Notes under the pieces: generated by a model
Database searches by the model: none
Seen by the model: only the letters and a program-made list of their open reading frames with translations
What the model was told of the DNA's origin: nothing
Translations under genes and position numbers: made by a program
Shown: positions 45,151-55,567 of the stretch, in pieces
How the letters are laid out: each line of letters starts with the position of its first letter
Numbering within the stretch: position 1 is the stretch's first letter
From: Bubalus kerabau
Taxonomy: Eukaryota > Chordata > Mammalia > Artiodactyla > Bovidae
Direction of reading: 5' to 3'
Assembly (NCBI RefSeq): GCF_029407905.1
Contig: NC_073627.1
Span: 46,493,001 to 46,557,000 of the forward strand
DNA: 64,000 nt

Positions 45151-46304
45151 CAAGACAAAAAGCAAATGAGGACCCTCTGCAGAGGGGTTTGTGTGTGTGC
45201 ATAAGGCTCCTGGGTGGCTTCAGCATCGGGGCCGAGGGCCACAGGAGGCGAAGGAGCCTGGTGACCCTGCATCCTGCCCACCCTGCTCCTGGTCAGAGGT
45301 CTGCATCCCACTTCCCTCCTTCCTGCATCCAGCGGGACCCATTGGTGGTTTCCAAGAGAAACAGCAGGAGGAAATGGGTTTAGGCTGAAGCAGGTGGGGT
45401 GGGGAAGATGTAAGACCCCCTCCCCACTCGAACCCACTCCCACCTCTCCCTGCCAGCAGCCGCCCTGCCTTTACAGCTGTGACTTGGCCTCAGTCCCCCA
45501 GGAGCCGTGACGGCTGGGCCTGGATGAGTCAGCACAGGCGTTCCATCTGCCTCTGGGACCCAAGGGGCCAGCCTGAGTCCCAGCCCCCAGCTGCCCCCCC
45601 AGGGCCTGTGCACCTCCAAGGCCTTCTGCGGGGAGGGGACTCCTGAAGGGGAGAAGCGGGGTCCTCCACGAGGCTCTCTTTCAGAGTGGAGATGGGCAGG
45701 GCCTGGAGGGAAGAGGTGGCCCCCACACCTGGGCACCCACCTGACCCCTGTTTCTGCACCCCGGAGGGGGAGTCTGGGAGCTCGTCTTCCCCTCATGGCC
45801 CAGGTATTGAGAGAGAGGGCCGGATGGTTTTCTGGAAATAGACCAGCTGCCCAGCAGCTCAGCCTGGATCCAGGCCAGGACATCCCCGGCTTCACTGCTT
45901 AAGGGAATGTGTTCCAGCCTCCTAATCAGCCTGCCAGCCTCAGATCCGGGGGATCAGCTCTTCGACTAACGGGGAGTGATGTTCAGGAGTCTGGTCTAGA
46001 GCTTCTGGGAGAAGCCCCTTGGGAGGGATGGAGCCCTGGGCTGGCAGCTGGAAGGACAGAAATAATAAAACTGGGAATTCTAGAATTGTAGAAGGTTCAC
46101 TCTCCGTCAGATGCCTGGCCAGACCTCAGGGGAGCCGAGCACCCCTCATGCTTCCAGGTGGGGAGACTGGAGGGCAGGAGAGGTCGGAACCAGGCTTTTA
46201 AAAACTGGTCTCTCCTTCCCAGGGAGACTTGAGGTCTTCATAAATCCACTTCTAGCTTCAGCTGCTTTAAAGCAGGCCAGAGGGGTACCCTGTTCTACTC
46301 ACTG

Positions 46305-46415
46305 AAGTGCCTCTGGGCAGATCATTCATCTTGGTGTGCCTCAGTTTCCATATCTGTTAAATGGGACTAATCATACTTATACTCTAGGATTGATGTGAGA
46401 ATAAAAGTGGTCAGA
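46305..46415 (+). repeat. MIR (+)
   Basis: gcctctgggcagatcattca, ttggtgtgcctcagtttcca and tatctgttaaatgggactaa. Confidence 0.75.
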
Positions 46416-46545
46416 GGAATTCCCTGATTAGGAATGGTTAGCGTGGTTAGGACTCCTCTTTCACTGCCTAGGGCCCAGGTTCAGTCCCTAGTCGAGGAAC
46501 TAAAATCCCACAAGCTGTGTGGGGCAGCCAGGAAAAAAACAAAAC
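46416..46545 (+). repeat. CHR-type SINE (+)
   Basis: ggaattccctgattaggaat, cccaggttcagtccctagtc and gaggaactaaaatcccacaa, then an A-rich end. Confidence 0.85.
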
Positions 46546-47077
46546 TGTGAAATTATTGCGAAAATATGTATTTCAGGTCTGGGGGAAAAGACAGTGGATG
46601 GTGTGAGGTGGTTTTCTCTATGGGGCGAATTAGCATCCTCATTTGCAAGGCAGAAGTGCTAGGGAAAGCTGCTACTCACATAATCTCACCTCCTGACCTC
46701 GGCAGCTGCAGGCCTGGACCTAATTTATGGGGCTGTAAATATCCATGAATAGACCAGAGTTCCCTGGTGGGCTGTAGCTGCTGAGTGGGGACAACTCTGC
46801 TGAGCCCGAAACCCCAGGGCAGCCTCATTAATTCTGCTCAGCCCAGAAGCCGGGTAATGGTGCAAGGAGCCAGCAGAGGAGCTGTGATAACCCCCTGAGT
46901 GGGGAGGGGTGGCTGTCTGCACCCTCCCCTGCCCCAGCATTCACACTATGTGGTCCTTTCCCAGGGATCTTTTTGTCTTGGTAAACGCGACAGTGGGGCC
47001 CGAGATGGAAGCCTTCCTTAGATTCTAGGTCCTAACCTTCTGGGTCTGAGAGGTCTGTACCAGGATGGCTCTCTAGG

Positions 47078-47240
47078 TGGGGCTTCCTGGGCAATGCTAG
47101 TGGTAAAGAACCCTCCTGCCAGTGCAAGAGACATGAGAGACAGGTGTTCCATCCCTGGGTCAGGAAGATTCCCTGGAGGAGGGCATGGCAACCGTCTCTG
47201 GCATTCTTGCCTGGAGAATCCCATGGACAGAGGAGCCTGG
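47078..47240 (+). repeat. Bov-tA SINE, 3' truncated (+)
   Basis: ggggcttcctgggcaatgct, ccatccctgggtcaggaaga, ctggaggagggcatggcaac and aatcccatggacagaggagc. The usual tail 'gtcggacacgactgag' is missing. Confidence 0.88.
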
Positions 47241-47799
47241 ATCACACATATAAATGAGCCATCCAGTAGACGTGTCCCTTCCTCTTTCTCCTATGCCTTG
47301 CTGCTGCAGAAGCTTGGTCCGGCTCTCGGGCCTGCGGCAGGGAGGGAAGTGGCGCCGCTGTCCTGGGTGCTGAGCAGGCAGATCTCAGCTCAGCGGCTCA
47401 TTAGGCCCATCACTTCCTCCTCTTTCTCTCCCAGGGTCTGGTACCCTCCTCAGCCCTCTGCCTGGGGCCAGGATCTGGGAGATTTCTAACTTTGCTGGAG
47501 GACACCGAACAACTGCCTCGAGGGCCTGCCATTCATGAGGTGGGGGTGAAAGGCTGGTTTGAAACCACCCACAAAGGGACCTGGTTTCAAAGAAGGGAAA
47601 AGCACCTCTATTATGGATTCATGCATTTTCCCCAAAATTTGCTGCATGGAGTGTTGCTGTGAAAAAAATATTATGATCAAAGATCCAATAAGTTTAGAAA
47701 ATGCTGGGCTGAACAATTCAGACAGGTTTCTCCACTTATAAGATCTTGAAGAACTGTTTATATGGTTTTATGCATCATGCCCTTCCCAAAGGGTTTCCC

Positions 47800-48178
47800 A
47801 TAATTTTTTAATTTTATTTTTTGGCCACCTTGCATGGCATGTGGCCTCTTGGTTCCCTGTGTGTGCGTGCGTGCTAAGTGGCTTTAGTCGTGTCCGACTC
47901 TTTACGACCCTATGGACCGTAGCCTGCTAGGCTCCTCTGTCCATGGGATTCTCCAGGCAAGAATACTGGAGTGGGCTGCTGTGCCCTCCTTCAGGGATCT
48001 TCCCAACCCAGGGATCAGCCTGCGTCTCTTCCATCTCCTGCCTTGGCTGGCGAGTTCTTTACCACTAGCGCCACCTGGGAAGCCTCTTAGTTCCCTGACT
48101 AGGAAGAAAACCTGTGCCCCCCACCTTGAAAGCATGGACCGTTGGACCATTAACCGTTGGACCGCCAGGGAAGTCCCA
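47800..48178 (-). repeat. CHR-type SINE (-) split by a Bov-tA
   Basis: The two halves are 47800-47859 (ttttggccaccttgcatggc, cttggttccctg) and 48083-48178 (cttagttccctgactaggaa, ttggaccgccagggaagtcc). Confidence 0.85.
47860..48082 (-). repeat. Bov-tA SINE (-) nested in a CHR-type SINE
   Basis: gctttagtcgtgtccgactc, ccgtagcctgctaggctcct and ccactagcgccacctgggaa (about 48062-48081). 15-bp target duplication with one mismatch: cctcttggttccctg (47845-47859) / cctcttagttccctg (48083-48097). Confidence 0.94.
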
Positions 48179-48339
48179 AGCGTTTCCCAAACTTATAGGA
48201 CCACAACACCCTTTTAAAATGCACCACCTTGGGCCTGGTGCTTCATGAAACACTCACTGGGAAACACTGAGCCAGTTATATTTCAAATACCAGAACAGGG
48301 CAGAGAAAAACAAGGAAGAGCAAAGCTGCACCAGCCAGC

Positions 48340-48505
48340 CCCCATGGAGGAACCCTGAACTATTTCCATCTTGACCACTGACTTGCTCTGTGACCTTGAA
48401 CTAGTTCCTTTTGCCCTCTGCACCTGTTTCCCTGTCCATAATACAAGCATGATACCCGACACATAGTTGATCCTTGGCAAGTATTTGTTGAATGAATGGA
48501 TGAAA
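48340..48505 (+). repeat. MIR (+)
   Basis: ccactgacttgctctgtgac, cttgaactagttccttttgc and tccttggcaagtatttgttg. Confidence 0.7.
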
Positions 48506-48589
48506 AGACTGAGTTGGGGTCTCTCAAACCCTTCAGGATGCCACAGCATCTGAAACTGGGAGAGTGTAGGCTCTGGCCCCTCCACCTGG

Positions 48590-48735
48590 ATGTGAGTCCA
48601 CCTGCCCAGTTACCAGCTCTTCAAACCTGGGCAGCTCTGCGCTGGATGCCTCATCTTTCTCCCGTATAAAATAGCACCTCCCTTGTAGGACTGTTGTAAG
48701 GTTTAAATGGGGGGACCACATCATTTATTATCCAA
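48590..48735 (+). repeat. MIR (+)
   Basis: tgagtccacctgcccagtta, tgcctcatctttctcccgta, taaaatagcacctcccttgt and ggactgttgtaaggtttaaa. Confidence 0.6.
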
Positions 48736-48785
48736 CCTGGGACTGTTTTGAGAGTGAAAGGGGGCACTGTTAATAAACATGCTGA

Positions 48786-49003
48786 GGGACTTCCCTGGTG
48801 GTCCAGTGGTTAAGAATCCACCTGCCAATGCAGGGGATGCAGGTTTGATCCCTGGTCGTGGAACTAAGATCCCACAGGCCTTGGGGCAGCTAAGCCGGTG
48901 TGCAGCCCTACAACTGGAGAGCCAGCAGACAGCAGTGAGGTTCCCACGTGCCACAATGAAGATGGGACGCAGCCAGATGAATAAGCTGGAATAAACAAAT
49001 AAA
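48786..49003 (+). repeat. CHR-type SINE (+)
   Basis: gggacttccctggtggtcca, gcaggtttgatccctggtcg, gaactaagatcccacaggcc and cgcagccagatgaataagct, then an AAAT tail. Confidence 0.9.
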
Positions 49004-49142
49004 TCATCCTGTCATCTCCAGTTCCTGCTCACCCAGTTCCTTCTGAAACATGCTGAGATGATAGGTGTAAACCGGGACTGTCACAGACAAACCAGGATGT
49101 AGGGTGACCTGAGGTTTCCACGAGGTAGCGCCTGATGCTTGG

Positions 49143-49405
49143 CTGCTAAGTTGCTTCAGTCGTTTCCGACTCTGTGTGACCCCATAGACGACAGCCCACC
49201 AGGCTCCCCCATCCCTGGGATTCTCCAGGCAAGAACACTGGAGCGGGTTTCCATTTCCTTCTCCAATGCATGAAAGTGAAAAGTGAAAGTGAAGTCGCTC
49301 AGTCCTGTCCGACTCGTAGCAACCCCATGGACTGCAGCCCACCAGGCTCCTCTGTCCATGGGATTTTCCAGGCAAGAGTACTGGAGTGGGGTGCCATCGC
49401 CTTCT
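49143..49405 (-). repeat. BOV-A2 SINE (-)
   Basis: A dimer of two BovA monomers with no tRNA part, linked by tgaaagtgaaaagtgaaagt. Both arms carry ccatggactgcagcccacca-type text. 12-bp target duplication with one mismatch: cctgatgcttgg (49131-49142) / cctgatacttgg (49406-49417). Confidence 0.93.
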
Positions 49406-49499
49406 CCTGATACTTGGCAGGCACTGCATATGCAGCTACTATTGTGTCTCTGTTCAACCAGGGAGTCTGCCGGAGACCAACAGAGAAAACAACTCAGGA

Positions 49500-49627
49500 A
49501 CGTCCCTGGTGGTCCAGTAGTGAAGACTCCAAGTTCCCGAGGCAGAGGGCATGGGTTTGATCCCTGGCTGGGGAACTAAGATCCCTCAAGCTGCACAGTT
49601 GCAACTAATAAAAAGAAACAAAAAACT
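49500..49627 (+). repeat. CHR-type SINE (+)
   Basis: cgtccctggtggtccagtag, gggtttgatccctggctggg and gaactaagatccctcaagct, then an A-rich tail. Confidence 0.88.
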
Positions 49628-50252
49628 GGAAACAAACTAACTCAGATGGGGCCTCTCTGGCTGAGGAGGCAGAGGGGGCTGTTCAGCAAACCCTTCCCCA
49701 CCTCTCTGGGCCTCAGAGGTCCCCCCAACTCCTAGAACTCTGCAGAGCAGCTTGAAAACCACTGAGGTTCCTTTTCAGCTCCCCTGGACCGTGAGCTAAC
49801 AATCTCCTGATCTGCTGCCTGTCTCCCCAGTGTCACCAGGTCCCTCGTGCAACACAGACCTCAAGCCCCACCCCTCCACCCCTGCCCCTACCATGTAGCT
49901 GCCTCATCCTGAGACCAAATTTCCCATCAGCCCTTTGACCGAGCAAGGATGCAGAACTGAAGATCAGCCGCTCCACGCACTGTATGGGTTGTGAATTTCT
50001 CTTTCCCCGGCTGTCATCTGCATACGGTGTGTTTATGTGTGCAGGGCTGGGGACAGACTCCCTTACTTCCGTCCAAGAGGGGAGAGTTCCTCCCACATGA
50101 TGGATAGAGAAATCCAGGCAGTGTGGCTAATGCTCTGCCCAAAATGGCACAGCAGCTGAGGGTGGGGTTCTTTCCAGAACTCTTCCCCAGCTCCTCACCC
50201 CAGAGGAGGGGAGGAGCCCTCAGAGAGAATGTGGTGGGTCCTTTCCACAGTC

Positions 50253-50452
50253 GGCTTCCACAGTGGCTGAGACGGTAAAGAATCGGCCCACAATGTGGGA
50301 GACGCAGGTTCAATCCCTGGGTCAGGAAGATCCCCTATGGCAACCCACTCCAGTATTCTTGCCTGGAAAATTCCATGGACAGAGGAGCCTGGCGGGCTAC
50401 AGCCCGTGGGGTCGCAGAGAGTAGGACAGGACTGAACCGCTGACACTTTGCA
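50253..50452 (+). repeat. Bov-tA SINE (+)
   Basis: ggcttccacagtggctgaga, caggttcaatccctgggtca, ggagcctggcgggctacagc and gtaggacaggactgaaccgc. Confidence 0.92.
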
Positions 50453-50995
50453 CAGCCGAGGTTGTAAGTAAGCCAGGAGGGGGCCCAGGGTGGGAGACAG
50501 GAATATATATGTACAAATGGCTGAGCATGCGTGGGGCGGGGCCCCAGGCAGGGGAGAAACCGGCAACCCAGAGGATTAAGAGGCCAGGGGGCTGGGCATT
50601 CTGGGATTAAGCGCCCACCACCCCAAGCTCGCAGCTCTTTTCAAGGCCCAGGCAGGTGGGCGGGAGCTGCTGGCGGATCACTCCTCATTCTGTGTTTTCC
50701 TCTCTTTTTGCCCCAGCAGCCCCCACACAGGCTGAATGTGGGTTTGGCTTCCCCTTCACCCACCTCCACAGCTGGGCCTATCCAGGAGGCAGCTGCAAGG
50801 GTGCTCCCGGCTTCTGACTCCCAGGGGGCCCCCTGCCTGTGGCCTGTTCACAGCCCCGCCACCCTCAGACCAGCCCCAGTCAGGCTGTCTCCAACCCACC
50901 CAGCCTGGACCTCACCCTGAGAGCACCCCACCCAAAGTGGGCGAATCTGGGCTTGGAGCACCCAGGACCCGCAGTTTTGGGGCCTTCGGTACATT

Positions 50996-51219
50996 GCGTG
51001 TGTGCTCAGTCACTCTGTTGTGTCTGACTCTTTCGTGACCCCATGGACCATAGTCCCTCACGCTCCTCTGTCCATGGGATTTCCCAGAATTTGAATGAGG
51101 CAAGAATACTGGAGTGGGTTGCCATTTCCTCCTCCAGGGGATCTTCCCAACCCCCGGTTTGAACCTGCCTCCTGCATTGGCAGGCAGATTCTTTACCACT
51201 GAGCCACCAGGGAGCCCCA
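50996..51219 (-). repeat. Bov-tA SINE (-)
   Basis: gctcagtcactctgttgtgt, cctctgtccatgggatttcc, gagtgggttgccatttcctc and ccactgagccaccagggagc. It carries a private insertion of about 10 bases near 51089. Perfect 11-bp target duplication ttcggtacatt at 50985-50995 and 51220-51230. Confidence 0.95.
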
Positions 51220-51249
51220 TTCGGTACATTATTGATGAGGAAATGAAAT

Positions 51250-51379
51250 TGCATTCGTTTGTTGGGGTGTTTGTTCTTGGCCATGCATTCTGTGGGATCT
51301 TAGTTTCCCGTTCAGGGATCCCCACCCTTTACATTGGCTGCGAGGAGTCATATCCACTGGACCACCGAGGAAGTCCCGG
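51250..51379 (-). repeat. CHR-type SINE (-)
   Basis: ttggccatgcattctgtggg, atcttagtttcccgttcagg and actggaccaccgaggaagtc. Confidence 0.87.
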
Positions 51380-52889
51380 AAACTACATGTATAGGGTTTG
51401 TCTCTCCCAAAGCTCCAAACCACTTGTATGATCCTGTCCCCGTCGCTGCCTTTGAGGAGGCCCAGGGTGGGAGTCGTGTCCAGGAGGGTCAGCCAAGCCT
51501 CCGTAACACGGCTGCTCTCCCTTCCTTTGAATGAGGCATGTGGAGCTGAACACTGAGTCCGGACGACCCTGGACCCTGGAGAGCCCAGCCCTGCGTTTGC
51601 TTCAGCCCACTGCACCCTGCGGGGAGGCTCGCTCTGCTTGATAAGTGAGGCCGAGGCAATTATGGGTCGAGATGATTACCCGAAATTACGCAAACTGCTC
51701 CATGGCCAAGGCAAGAATGGGATTTTGCCTTGTTCATTGCAGCCTCCTTTAGAAGCTCTCAGCATCCTCCCGGGCAGTGGTGCCCACCTCTCTCCACCTT
51801 CTGCATGAGTCCTCTCTCTGTGTGTGTTTCTGTCTCCCCCTCACTCGCTCCCTTTGTTCCCCGGCTCCCCCTGCCCCATCCATGCCCTCTGTCAGCCTGT
51901 GCTCTTGCCCTCCTCTTCCGAAGTGTCAGGGGTGGTGGTTGGAAGGTGTCCTGTGTTCATTCCCGTGGGGCTCAGGCAGCTGGCCCCCTCCCTTCCTCTG
52001 CCTCCCCCCAGTCACCCTCCTTTATCCCTGAGGCCTCATTATTAGGGTAGCCATGACCTCGCATTGTCTGGCCTGTCTGGCCCTGGCATGAAAGGTAGAG
52101 TTTTGGCAGAGAAGGGGAAGCTCGGCCAGCTTCCAGCTCCTTCTCTGTAACATGCTGGGGGCAGACACAGCGGGGCAGGGTTGGGGGCTGGGGGCAGGAG
52201 CCCCAGGGCAGCCCCTGTCACTAGGGCGACAGCAGGGAGCCCTGGGTTGGGGGGGAAGCAGACCAGGGGAGCAGGTGGTTCTTTGTCTGGAGCCGGAATG
52301 AAGGAGAGGGGCCCTTGCCTGATCCCAGCCCCTTCACCCCATCCCTCAGGAGAGCCTTGGATGGGCCCCCGGGGAGGGATTATCTTCCCCCCACCCCAGG
52401 CTGATGCAGGAGATGCTCCCTGTGGTGCTCACCAGGGGAGGGGCGGGGAAGGGTGAATGTTTCCAGGATTCAGGGCTGCTTCTGAACACCCCCTACTTGG
52501 AACCGCCCCCCCACCAACCCCCATCAGCCCACCCAGGACGAGGGTCACAGGGAACCAGGCAGGGCCAAGCTGGTGAGTCCCTGTTGCCGGAGGGGTTGGG
52601 GCCCAGGCAGAGCGGGAGACCCCCACCCCAGCTGCTGCCGTTTCCACTTTGCCACCACAGACATCATTTCCTGTCTGAGCTGTAAGGAGATCAGAGCTGT
52701 TGCTGTGTGAGCGCTTTCCTGCTTTAAAAATCTGTTTAGAGTGGACCCTGGAGGCTCCTGGAGCCCCTCCTTTCCGGGCTTTGCGCTCACCTCTTTGATC
52801 CTTACATTTGGCTTCTGAGCAGCAGAGCAGGCTCTGAAGGCAGCGGCAGCCGGTGGTGATGGTAGGGCCGGGCTGTCCGGGCCTGGGAT

Positions 52890-52987
52890 TCTGGGGTCTT
52901 CGGCTCCGTGGCTCGCAGGCATGTCACTTAACCTCTCTGCGCTCATCTTCCTGAGTCTTCACTTCCTCATCTGTGAGACTGAAACCA
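52890..52987 (+). repeat. MIR, left half (+)
   Basis: catgtcacttaacctctctg and cacttcctcatctgtgagac are MIR core text. The element continues at 53596 beyond an LTR insertion. Confidence 0.75.
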
Positions 52988-53595
52988 TGTAACTCGGACT
53001 GGGACTCGAACCCAAGTCCCAGGACTTGAACCCACGTGCCTGGACTCGAACCCACGTCCCTGGACTCAAACCGACCCAGGCTTTTAACTGAGATCGCACA
53101 CCTGGTTTCAGGACTTAATGAAGCTCAGGCTCTTGATGTCTCATCACAGAAAGAATTCAGTGAGAGACCAGCTGATAGGTAAGAAGTGGATTTATTTAGA
53201 GAAAAACACAGTCCACAGAGTGTGGGCCATCTCAGAAGGCGAGAGTGGCATCGAAATGGGGTGGGGTTACTTTTTATGGGCTAGCTAATTTCACAGGCTA
53301 ATGCGTGGGAGGATTAGTCCAGCTATTTGGGGGAAGGGGTGGAGATTTCCAGGAACTGGGCCACCATCCACTTTTCAGTCTTTGATAGTCAGCCTTGGAG
53401 CTGTCATGGTGCCTGTGGGTGTGTCACGTAGCTTGCTGATGTGTTACAGTGAGTATATACTGAGGCCCCAGGTCTAGTGGACGTCGACTCATCGGCCACC
53501 TCGTGGTCATTTAGTTCTAATAAGTTTATGTCATGTCGTTTGGCTTTGTCGTTCTCTTTTAAAGGCTGTGCCCTGCCCCCTTCCCTCTGGTTTCA
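52988..53595 (-). mobile_element. Solo LTR of a ruminant endogenous retrovirus (-)
   Basis: About 608 bp with TG...CA termini (plus strand tgtaactc... ending ggtttca). Read on the minus strand it has LTR landmarks in order: a TATA-like CCCATAAAAA (53271-53280), then AATAAA (53191-53196), then a GT-rich U5 with a 20-bp minisatellite. No viral genes, primer-binding site or second LTR lie next to it, so it is a solo LTR left by recombination. The family looks like the bovine BTLTR1 type, a guess from general appearance. It sits inside a MIR. Flanking 4-6 bp duplications are not clear. Confidence 0.72.
53002..53079. repeat. 20-bp minisatellite in the LTR U5
   Basis: Nearly four units of a 20-mer beginning ggactcgaacccacgtccct (53002, 53022, 53042, 53062) with a few substitutions each. 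Confidence 0.9.
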
Positions 53596-53740
53596 ATATG
53601 AAGATAATTATAGGACATACTCGTAAGGTTGTGGTAGGAGGTTAAAGAAGTCATATATATGAAGTGCTTGGAATGGTATTTAGCCCCATAAAAACACTCA
53701 GCAAATAGTAGGTGTTTTTGCTCCTAGAGATCTTTCTGGA
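53596..53740 (+). repeat. MIR, right half (+)
   Basis: atatgaagataattatagga, catactcgtaaggttgtggt, aggaggttaaagaagtcata and aagtgcttggaatggtattt complete the MIR interrupted at 52987. Confidence 0.75.
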
Positions 53741-54075
53741 GCAGGGTGGAGGTGAATTTCCTGCAATACTCCTTGGTGGGACCCAAAGAAGTGTCATCCC
53801 TGAAATCTGTTATTTTGGGTGGAGGGTGGGGAACAAGTGCAGACTTTTCAATAGGCCTCCTTCGAGATGTCCCCTCTCACTGAGTTCTGGGGAGGATTGA
53901 AGGAGTCATATCTCCTGGGCTGTCTTAGAGAGGCTGCACACAGAATCAACCTTTCCAAAAATAGTCTTCACTGACCTTATCCAGTAAAGGCGGAAAAGTG
54001 GGCTTGATTTTCCGGGCTCCCTGTTGTGTACATGCAGATGTCCGAAATGTCTGTTCGCTCATTTTTTAAATGCCT

Positions 54076-54246
54076 TTTTAAAAAATATATATTTTATTTA
54101 TTTATTTGGCTCTGCTGGGTCTGAGTTGCATTCTGTGGGTTCTTTAGTTGCAGCCTATAGCATCTAGTTCCCTGGTCAGGGATTGAACCTGGGGCCCCCT
54201 GTATTGGGAGCACAGTCTTAGCCACTGGACCACCAGTGAAGTTCCT
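54076..54246 (-). repeat. CHR-type SINE (-)
   Basis: atttggctctgctgggtctg, tctagttccctggtcaggga, cccctgtattgggagcacag and ccactggaccaccagtgaag. Confidence 0.88.
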
Positions 54247-54463
54247 ATTTGCCTGTTAAAATCGAAGCAGCCCACAGAAGCATCTCCAAATGCAGTGAGT
54301 TCATGTGGGGAGGCAGTTTGTGATCAGGAACTGCTCTGGGTGTCTGTAAAGCCAGTTAGTGTGCGCTGACTGGGGACACTGGGTGCGTTCTATGGGGAAA
54401 GAGAAGGGGCAGTGAAAGGGGGACCTGAAGGTCACGGGCCTCTCTGGGAGAAATGAATAAGCC

Positions 54464-54569
54464 CCTTTTCTTTTCCTTTTCTTCTCTTTTGGCCACTCTG
54501 AGTGGCACGCGGGATATTAGTTCCCCTACCAGGTATTGAAGCAAACCACTGGTCTGCCAGGGAAGTCCC
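54464..54569 (-). repeat. CHR-type SINE, short (-)
   Basis: ttggccactctgagtggcac, gcgggatattagttccccta and ctggtctgccagggaagtcc. Flanked by agccccttttc / agtcccttttc. Confidence 0.8.
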
Positions 54570-55408
54570 AGTCCCTTTTCTAATGGAACCCCTGAGCCGT
54601 TCCTTGGAAAATGACTGCCCATCTTTTCACCCAAACATCCACTTATTCACCCAACAGATCTTCAGTGGGTGTCAAACTATGCCAGCCTCTGTGCTGAGCC
54701 CCAGAGATAAGTTGTGATGCCAACCTTCAAGGAACCAGTGTCTAGAGAGAAGTTGAAAATAGATAGTAGGGTGGAGGCTGGAGGGCTGTTGGAGATTCTA
54801 GGAGAGCAGATCATGTGTTGGGGGAAGGCTGGCTGGACATGGGACATCTGAGGAGTTGGAAGGGTGAATCGGAGTCTCCCAGGGAGATGAGGGGCAAAAG
54901 GGCAGCAACCAGACGTTCAGAGCACGGGGTCTTTGGGGAGCCCTGTGTGTAGGGTGTGGGGTGCATGTGGCCTGAGCATGGGAGAGGGGCTGGCAGGCTG
55001 TCTTCCCCACTGCCTGGGGCCTCTTGCCTTCACCCACTCAGCCCCTCCAGCCCAGGGTCCAGATTTCTTCCTCCACTCATTGCCTGTTCATTCCCACTTC
55101 CCACTTGTCCTGGGTCAGAAGTAGGGCAGAGAGTCACCTCTCTGAGCCTCCATTCCCCTTTTCTGTGCACCAGCTGGTTGGATTGGGCGATCTCAGAGGT
55201 CTCCAGGGCCTTGTAGGGTTGTTCATGGTTGTCTGCCCTATTTGTTTCCCCTGGGGGCCTTGGGAACAGTCCAGATGCCCTCTGGTCCTCTGTCAGCAGA
55301 GGGTTGAGGATGAAAGCCATGAGTGGTGGCAGTGATGGAGCACCTGGGGCCTGCAGGTGGAGGGATGGAGCCCCACTGACCCTGCTGCTGTGTGTGCTTC
55401 TCCCTCAG

Positions 55409-55567
55409 TTTGACCCTGGGAACACAGGCTTCATCAGTACAGGCAAGTTCCGGAGCCTCCTGGACAGCCACAGTTCCAAGCTGGACCCGCACAAGAGGGA
55501 AGTACTCCTGGCTCTCGCCGACAGCCATGCCAACGGGCAGATATGCTACCAGGATTTTGTCAACCTG
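55409..55567 (+). CDS. RHBDL3: RHBDL3 exon 3, EF-hand pair
   Basis: 53 codons (residues 44-96) between the acceptor tctccctcag and the donor CTG|gtgagc. Two EF-hand-like loops are visible. The first, DPGNTGFISTGK, has D at 1, T at 5, G at 6, I at 8 but G at 3 and K at 12, where calcium binding wants an acid. The second, DSHANGQICYQD, has D at 1, N at 5, G at 6, I at 8 and D at 12 but H at 3. Helices before and between are normal (FRSLLDSHSSKL, HKREVLLALA). The pair is probably structural or a weak binder. Skipping this exon (159 nt, phase 0 both sides) would remove the whole EF-hand region in frame. Known role of the family: intramembrane rhomboid-like proteins; RHBDL3 substrates are not well defined. 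Confidence 0.94.

Larger units (their letters stand above)
36917..55408 (+). other. RHBDL3: RHBDL3 intron 2 (18.5 kb)
   Basis: GT donor (gtaggt), AG acceptor (tctccctcag), phase 0. It carries many SINEs, a composite BovB, an L1 and a solo LTR, listed separately. Unlisted stretches (36917-38045, 38563-40380, 41830-42600, 42913-43730, 44121-44590, 45151-46300, 46546-47077, 47241-47795, 49628-50252, 50453-50984, 51380-52889, 53736-54075, 54570-55408) show no gene or young repeat. Possible conserved elements at 46630-46910 and 51625-51760 are discussed under findings. Confidence 0.85.

Noticed and set aside
53002..53079. Regular 20-bp repeats that could be mistaken for a CRISPR array
   Set aside because: There are no spacers, this is a eukaryotic genome, and the units lie in an LTR.
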